Assembly (NCBI GenBank): GCA_035763085.1
Contig: DASUBV010000388.1
Location: 29,587-93,586, forward strand
Origin: DASUBV01 sp035763085
GTDB lineage: Bacteria; Actinomycetota; Actinomycetes; Streptosporangiales; Streptosporangiaceae
Direction: 5' to 3'
DNA length: 64,000 nucleotides
Part shown: piece after piece, positions 59,555-64,000 of the stretch
Layout of the letters: the number at the start of each line of letters is the position of its first letter
Numbering within the stretch: the stretch's first letter is position 1
Notes under the pieces: model-generated
What the model saw: the letters and a program-made list of their open reading frames with translations, nothing else
The model's database searches: none
Told to the model about the DNA's origin: nothing
Program-made: the position numbers and the translations under genes

Positions 59555-60961
59555 ATGACCAGCACGCCGGCCGGCTCGGAGCCGGCCCAGCCGCAGCCAG
59601 AAGGCCCCGTGCCCGGAGCCACGGTTCCCGGCACGACCGTGCCCGGCGCCCCGCCGCCGGGGCCGCGCGCGGGCGGCCCGCTGCGCCTGTCCGGCCTGCT
59701 CCGCCGCCCGATCACCGACCGGGGCGGGGAGTCGATCGGACGGCTGTCAGATGTGATCGTCCGGCTGCGCGGCGCCGACGACCCGGTGGGCGGTGGCGCT
59801 GGCGAGGCCGGGCCGCCGGTGACCGGGCTGGTCGCGGCTGTGGGCAGCCGTCGTGTGTTTGTTCCTATTGACCAGGTGGCGAGCCTAGCCGGCGATTCGG
59901 ACCTGAAACTGAGCAGCGCCCGGCTGGACCTGCGCCAGTTTGAGCGGCGGACCGGCGAGGTCCTGCTGCGCGCCGATGTGCTCGGGCACCGGCTGATCGA
60001 CGTGGAGAGCGCGCGCCTGGTCCGGGCCGCCGACCTGGAGCTGGCCTACCGGGCCGGGGCCTGGGTGATCACCGGGGTGGCGGGCCACCGGTCCCGGCCG
60101 CTGCTGGGCCGGCACGGCGCCGGCGACCGGACGTTCCGGGAGTGGGCCAAGTTCGAGCCGCTGATCGGGCACTCGGGCAGCGCGCTGCTGCGCGGGCCGT
60201 TCGCCCGGATCCGGCGGCTCAAGCCAGCCCAGATCGCCGACCTGCTGGAGGGCGCGTCCCGGGACGAGGAGACCGAGATCCTCGGCCAGGTGAGCGCTGA
60301 CCCCGAGCTGGAAGCTGACGTCTTCGAGGAGCTGGACGAGGACCTGGCCACCCGGCTGCTGGGAGCCAGGACCGACGGTGAGATCGCCGCGGTGCTGGCC
60401 CGGATGCAGGCCGATGACGCTGCCGACGCCGTCGCCGAGTTGCCGCAGCGCCGCCGCCAGGGTGTCCTGGACCGGCTCCCGCCCGGCCCGCGGGCCACGA
60501 TCATGACCCTGATGGGCTACAACCCGACCAGCGCGGGCGGCCTGATGAACACGGACTTCGTCGCGCTGCCCGCCACTGCCACCGTGGCCAGCGCCATCGC
60601 CGCGGTGGCCGGGGCGGCCAGTCTGCAGCCCGAGGCGCTGACCAGCGTGCACGTGCTGGATTCCAGCGGCCGGCTGTGCGGGGTCGCCAAGCTGGTGACG
60701 CTGGTCCAGGCCGATCCCGCGACCACACTGGCGGCGGCCTGCGACGACGACCCGGTCCGGGTCGGCGCCGACACCGACGTGGTGGACGTGGCCGTGCTGA
60801 TGAGCGACTACAACCTGACCACCGTGCCGGTCGTGGATGACCGCCGGATGATGCTCGGGGTGATCACGGTCGACGATGTGCTGGAAGTCACTTTGCCCGA
60901 GGACTGGCGGCGCCGGGAGGCCGCCGAGCCGCCCGATGCCCGCCACGGCCAGACGGACTGA
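59555..60961 (+). CDS. Soluble PRC-barrel / MgtE-N / CBS protein
   Basis: The 468-residue protein joins two PRC-barrel-like segments (about 43-110 and 138-190: LSGLLRRPITDRGGESIGRLSDVIV), an MgtE N-domain superhelix (220-330: LKPAQIADLLEGAS, MQADDAADAVAELP), the MgtE linker SAGGLMNTDFVAL, and a CBS pair (335-455). The MgtE membrane channel is absent, so it is cytosolic, and Mg2+ or nucleotide sensing is likely. ATG at 59555 has GGGAGGA upstream. It precedes the M-box and the NRAMP-type transporter on the same strand, suggesting a regulator or partner of Mg2+ uptake. Confidence 0.88.
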   Translation: MTSTPAGSEPAQPQPEGPVPGATVPGTTVPGAPPPGPRAGGPLRLSGLLRRPITDRGGESIGRLSDVIVRLRGADDPVGGGAGEAGPPVTGLVAAVGSRRVFVPIDQVASLAGDSDLKLSSARLDLRQFERRTGEVLLRADVLGHRLIDVESARLVRAADLELAYRAGAWVITGVAGHRSRPLLGRHGAGDRTFREWAKFEPLIGHSGSALLRGPFARIRRLKPAQIADLLEGASRDEETEILGQVSADPELEADVFEELDEDLATRLLGARTDGEIAAVLARMQADDAADAVAELPQRRRQGVLDRLPPGPRATIMTLMGYNPTSAGGLMNTDFVALPATATVASAIAAVAGAASLQPEALTSVHVLDSSGRLCGVAKLVTLVQADPATTLAAACDDDPVRVGADTDVVDVAVLMSDYNLTTVPVVDDRRMMLGVITVDDVLEVTLPEDWRRREAAEPPDARHGQTD

Positions 60962-61060
60962 CAGCAGGACGTAGCTGACCTGCGGGAATTCCGGCGGGCG
61001 CGGGACTGTTGTCGGTGCAGGGAAGCCCGGCGGGCGCCGGTCGCAGGCTGGTCTGTCAGT

Positions 61061-61090
61061 TTGACACTGGCACGCCGCGGCGGGCATCCT
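61061..61090 (+). promoter_or_regulatory. Predicted promoter of the M-box/transporter unit
   Basis: A perfect -35, TTGACA (61061-61066), is followed 18 bases later by CATCCT (61085-61090), a weak -10. Transcription would start near 61097, 15 bases before the first riboswitch helix. Confidence 0.6.
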
Positions 61091-61111
61091 CAATTGGGTT
61101 TCACACGAGGA

Positions 61112-61278
61112 CACCTCGTTCGGTGAGGCGTCTTCACGGACACAGGCCACTGATCCCACCCGTCGAGAGACGCTCCGGATCAGGACACCTCTCCCCGGCC
61201 TAAGGGGTGAGGCCAGGTGGCTGTGCCGGAGTCTCCGGCGCTACGCCGTGAAGTGCCAAAGCTCTCATGAGAGAGGTG
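61112..61278 (+). ncRNA. M-box (ykoK leader) Mg2+ riboswitch
   Basis: The conserved M-box blocks appear in order: CTCGTTCGGTGAGGCG (61116), ACACAGGCCACTGATCC (61140), GTCGAGAGACGC (61162), GGATCAGGACA (61177), GGTGGCTGTG (61216) and GTGAAGTGCCAAAGCTCTCA (61248). CACCTC (61112-61117) and GAGGTG (61273-61278) pair as the closing helix P1, and CTGATCC pairs with GGATCAG. M-boxes bind Mg2+ and switch off downstream transporter genes when Mg2+ is plentiful. The next gene is an NRAMP-family transporter, 319 bases on. Confidence 0.93.
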
Positions 61279-61596
61279 CCTGAACGTCCGGCTGGGCCAG
61301 GCTGCCTCCGCGAGTGTCGGGAGCGGGCGCTGCGGTGCCATGGACGAAGGGAGGCGAGCAATGGACCACGATAGTCCGGGCCGAAAATGGGCCCTCATTG
61401 CCGCTGTCCCTGTTTGCTCCGGGCACGCGCTGGCGCCGTAACGGCACCACCCCCCGATCCTGAGCTCGCCTGGCCGGTGAGCCCGCCCGGCTGAGTTTCA
61501 GCCGGGCTGGGGCCCGGTCACGCTCGATCCCGGCCGGATGGCCGCGCGTGCCCCCCGATCCCCGTCCGTCCGCGGGCGGTGAAAGGGGCGTCAGCC
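61279..61596 (+). other. Leader between riboswitch and transporter gene
   Basis: This 318-base untranslated stretch has no gene. It contains a perfect hairpin GCCCGGCTGA-GTT-TCAGCCGGGC at 61485-61507 without a T-run, a possible expression platform or Rho-related element. GAAAGGGG lies 11 bases before the ATG. Confidence 0.6.
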
Positions 61597-63333
61597 ATGA
61601 CTTCCTCCACCTCCGACCTGCACGGCGGCCTGCCCGGGGCTGGCGTGAGCCAGGGCGCGGCCCTGGACTCCGCGCACGTCGGCGACATCCGCGGGGCGCT
61701 GGGCACCATCTCGCTTGATGACCTGGCCCCGCGCCGGTCGATGCCGGCCAAGCTGAAGACGCTGCTGGCCATCGTCGGCCCCGGGCTGATCGTGATGGTC
61801 GGCGACAACGACGCGGGCGCGTTCTCGGTCTACGGGCAGGCCGGCCAGGACTACGGGACCAAGCTGCTGTGGACGTTCCTGCTGCTGATCCCGGTGCTGT
61901 ACGTGAATCAGGAGATGGTGCTGCGGCTGGGCGCCGTCACCGGGGTCGGCCACGCCCGGCTGATCCTGGAGCGGTTCGGCCGGTTCTGGGGCGCGTTCAG
62001 CGTGATTGACCTGTTCATCCTCAATGCGCTGACGATCGTGACCGAGTTCATCGGCATCACGCTGGCCGCCGGGTACCTCGGCGTCCCCAAGATCATCGCG
62101 GTGGGGCTGGCCGCGCTGGTCATCATCGCCTCGGCCATGACCGGCAGCTTCCGCCGGTTCGAGCGCATCGCGATGGCGTTCTGCGTCGGGTCGCTGCTGC
62201 TGATCCCGGTGTACCTGCTGGCTCATCCGCCGGCCAGCCAGGTGGCGCAGGGCTTCGTCATGCCGTCGATGCCGGGAGGCAGCGGCCAGCTGGCCACGGT
62301 CATGCTGCTGATCATCGGCATCGTCGGGACGACGGTCGCCCCGTGGCAGCTGTTCTTCCAGCAGTCCTACGTGATCGACAAGCGGATCACCCCGCGGTTC
62401 ATCCGGTACGAGAAGGCCGACCTGGTGATCGGCATCGGCGTGGTGATCGTCGGCGGCGCCGCCGTCATGGGCGCGATGACCGCGGCGTTCGCCGGGACGG
62501 CCGGGGCGGGCCACTACACCAACGCGGCCGGGCTGGCCGCCGGGCTGGCGGCCTACGCGGGCAAGGCGACGGGCGCGCTGTTCGCCGTCGCGCTGCTGGA
62601 TGCCTCGATGATCGGTGCCTTCGCCGTCTCGCTGTCCACCGCCTACGCGATGGGCGACGTCCTCGGGCTCAAGCACTCGCTGCACCGCGGTGCCCGGCAG
62701 GCGAAGGGCTTCTACGTGATGTACGCCGGGCTGATCGCGCTGGCGGCTGCGATCGTGCTGATCCCCGGCTCGCCGCTGGGGCTGCTGACCGAGGGCGTGC
62801 AGGTGCTGGCCGGGGTGCTGCTGCCCGCCGCCACGGTGTTCTTGCTGCTGCTGTGCAACGACAAGGCGGTGCTGGGCCCGTGGGTGAACGGGCGCTGGAC
62901 CAACGTGTTCGGCGGAGCGGTGGTCGCGCTGCTGATCACGCTGTCGCTGATCCTCACGGCCTCGGTGGCGTTCGGGCACATCACCGCGGGCCAGATCATG
63001 GCCATCCTGATCACCTGCGCCGCGGTGACCGCGGCCGCCGGGGGCGCGGTGCTGGTACGCGGCGAGATCCGGCGGCGCCGGTCCGGCCCCGGCCTGGCCG
63101 CGGACGGAGTCGCTGCTGCTGGCGCCCGTGCTGACGGCGGTGCGGCCAGCGCGGGCGGCGCAGAGCTCAGCCGAGCCGAGAAGGACGGCTGGCGGATGCC
63201 GCCGCTGGCCACGCTGACCGTCCCGCCGATCACGGCGGCCCGCAAGATCTGCCTGACCGGCCTGTGGATCTACGTGGCCATCGCCATGGCGGCCGTGGTG
63301 GTCTTCATCGTCCAGCTGGCCACGGCGCACTGA
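61597..63333 (+). CDS. NRAMP-family transporter, likely Mg2+ type (NRAMP-related Mg2+ transporter)
   Basis: The 578-residue protein has the SLC11/NRAMP fold, starting IVGPGLIVMVGDNDAGAF. The metal-site motif of helix 1, normally DPGN, reads DAGA (72-75), and that of helix 6, normally with MPH, reads TTVAPWQLFFQQS (Ala248-Pro249-Trp250). Loss of the thioether Met that selects transition metals is reported for prokaryotic NRAMP-related Mg2+ transporters. The M-box upstream independently indicates Mg2+. A low-complexity cytosolic insert precedes the last helix (about 490-530). ATG at 61597 is preferred over GTG at 61579 for its ribosome binding site. Confidence 0.88.
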   Translation: MTSSTSDLHGGLPGAGVSQGAALDSAHVGDIRGALGTISLDDLAPRRSMPAKLKTLLAIVGPGLIVMVGDNDAGAFSVYGQAGQDYGTKLLWTFLLLIPVLYVNQEMVLRLGAVTGVGHARLILERFGRFWGAFSVIDLFILNALTIVTEFIGITLAAGYLGVPKIIAVGLAALVIIASAMTGSFRRFERIAMAFCVGSLLLIPVYLLAHPPASQVAQGFVMPSMPGGSGQLATVMLLIIGIVGTTVAPWQLFFQQSYVIDKRITPRFIRYEKADLVIGIGVVIVGGAAVMGAMTAAFAGTAGAGHYTNAAGLAAGLAAYAGKATGALFAVALLDASMIGAFAVSLSTAYAMGDVLGLKHSLHRGARQAKGFYVMYAGLIALAAAIVLIPGSPLGLLTEGVQVLAGVLLPAATVFLLLLCNDKAVLGPWVNGRWTNVFGGAVVALLITLSLILTASVAFGHITAGQIMAILITCAAVTAAAGGAVLVRGEIRRRRSGPGLAADGVAAAGARADGGAASAGGAELSRAEKDGWRMPPLATLTVPPITAARKICLTGLWIYVAIAMAAVVVFIVQLATAH

Positions 63334-63348
63334 CCAGCAGCCGGACCG

Positions 63349-64000
63349 TCAGCAGTCCGGGCAGCCATCTCGCCGGTCGGCAGCCCGGCCTGCTGTTGCT
63401 CCCCGGCGTAATCGCACGGCTGTTGGTTTCCGGCGTAACCGCACGGCGCCGGTGACCAGCCAGCGGGAACTGCGGGCGCGCAGGGTCAGCGTGGCCAGCC
63501 GGGCCAGCATCCACACGCTGTAGGCCAGCCACAGCGCTACCAGCCCGCCGTGGCCGGCCACCACGGCCGCGGCCGCCACGCCGAACACCGCCAGGCTGGC
63601 CAGCCCGGCCAGTGCCAGGTAGTCCTGGTCGCCGGCCCCGATGAGCACGCCGTCCAGCACGAACACGATCCCGCCCGCGGGCTGCTGCACGGCCACGATC
63701 ACCAGCACCGCCAGCAGCAGATGCCGGACGTCGGGGGCGACCGCGAACAGGCCCGGCAGCAGCGGCCGCGTGACCAGTACGATCGCCCCGAAGACCACCC
63801 CGTAGGCCGCCCCCCAGCCGATCATCCGGTTGGTGGCGGCCCGTGCCCCGGCCGCGTCACCGGCCCCCAGGTACCGGCCGGTGATCGCCTGCCCGGCGAT
63901 GGCGATCGCGTCCAGGGCGAAGGTCAGCAGCCCCCAGATCCGGAACGCGACCTGGTGCGCGGCGATCGCCGCGTTGCCCTGCCGGGCGGCGATGGCGGTG
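63349..64000 (-). CDS. MATE-family efflux protein (partial, N-terminus beyond window)
   Basis: The last 217 residues of a DinF-type MATE exporter are visible. IAAHQVAFRIWGLLTFALDAIA and GQAITGRYLGAGDAAGARAATNRM are the family's repeat motifs from the second bundle, followed by about five more membrane helices and a basic tail with two similar AVRLRR units. It exports drugs or metabolites by H+ or Na+ antiport. About half of the protein lies beyond the right edge; the product shown begins mid-gene. It converges with the NRAMP-type gene (15 bases between). Confidence 0.88.
   Translation of the reverse strand, partial: TAIAARQGNAAIAAHQVAFRIWGLLTFALDAIAIAGQAITGRYLGAGDAAGARAATNRMIGWGAAYGVVFGAIVLVTRPLLPGLFAVAPDVRHLLLAVLVIVAVQQPAGGIVFVLDGVLIGAGDQDYLALAGLASLAVFGVAAAAVVAGHGGLVALWLAYSVWMLARLATLTLRARSSRWLVTGAVRLRRKPTAVRLRRGATAGRAADRRDGCPDC

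Noticed and set aside
1..64000. tRNA, rRNA, CRISPR arrays and insertion sequences
   Set aside because: I scanned for tRNA T-arm motifs, regularly spaced repeats and transposase motifs and saw none that hold up; a covariance search could still find a missed RNA.

Overview
The window is very GC-rich, with short intergenic gaps, many GTG starts, ATGA/GTGA start-stop overlaps and Ala/Pro/Gly-rich linkers. With a BldG-type anti-sigma antagonist beside its anti-sigma partner, a MarP-type protease, an endonuclease III-NUDIX pair and a group 1h [NiFe]-hydrogenase, it points to a soil-type, Streptomyces-like Actinomycetota. I cannot name the genus. I see no rRNA, tRNA, CRISPR array, insertion sequence or prophage.

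Region 1 (1-14468) is a complete-looking high-affinity hydrogenase locus built as two divergent operons. Leftward run a regulator (RsbW-like plus helix-turn-helix), a YceI-domain protein, a SIS-domain protein, a HypC-like protein, a second SIS-domain protein, a maturation protease, hypC, hypD, hypE and hypA (cut by the window edge; hypB and hypF are not seen). Rightward run hhyS, hhyL, a NifU/Rieske-fold protein, three conserved proteins of unknown role and a 34-residue membrane peptide. Nearly all junctions overlap by a few bases, so each arm is probably one translationally coupled unit. A promoter with an overlapping inverted repeat lies upstream of hhyS. The least understood part, and my main candidate for an undescribed system, is the SIS / HypC-like / SIS trio: by eye each SIS protein has lost the GmhA active-site residues that the other has kept.

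Region 2 (14525-25743) holds a CorA channel, two tandem paralogous membrane glycosyltransferase-like proteins, nth, a NUDIX hydrolase, a MarP-like protease, a DUF309 protein, an epoxide-hydrolase-like protein, a holin-superfamily protein, then about 1.7 kb without a convincing gene. Region 3 (25744-40862) has a DUF1998 helicase, bldG with its anti-sigma partner, hppA (proton pyrophosphatase), a SixA-like phosphatase, serB, an mraY outside any cell-wall cluster, a divergent queA-like gene coupled to an SDR gene, a two-component system, an ABC ATPase and a TauE/SafE exporter. Region 4 (40915-52579) is mainly a sugar regulon: a glycosidase of the debranching-enzyme type divergent from a lacI gene with tandem operators, a sugar ABC transporter, and a GH1 beta-glucosidase; a MarR/MFS efflux pair with its own operator lies inside it.

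Region 5 (52905-64000) has an FAD oxidoreductase, a four-helix diiron protein, a CDF metal exporter, a KimA-like permease fused to an OB-fold domain, and a magnesium module: a soluble PRC/MgtE-N/CBS protein, then a consensus -35 promoter, an M-box (ykoK) Mg2+ riboswitch, and an NRAMP-family transporter whose metal-site residues are changed in a way that fits Mg2+ rather than Mn2+. A partial MATE transporter reaches the right edge.
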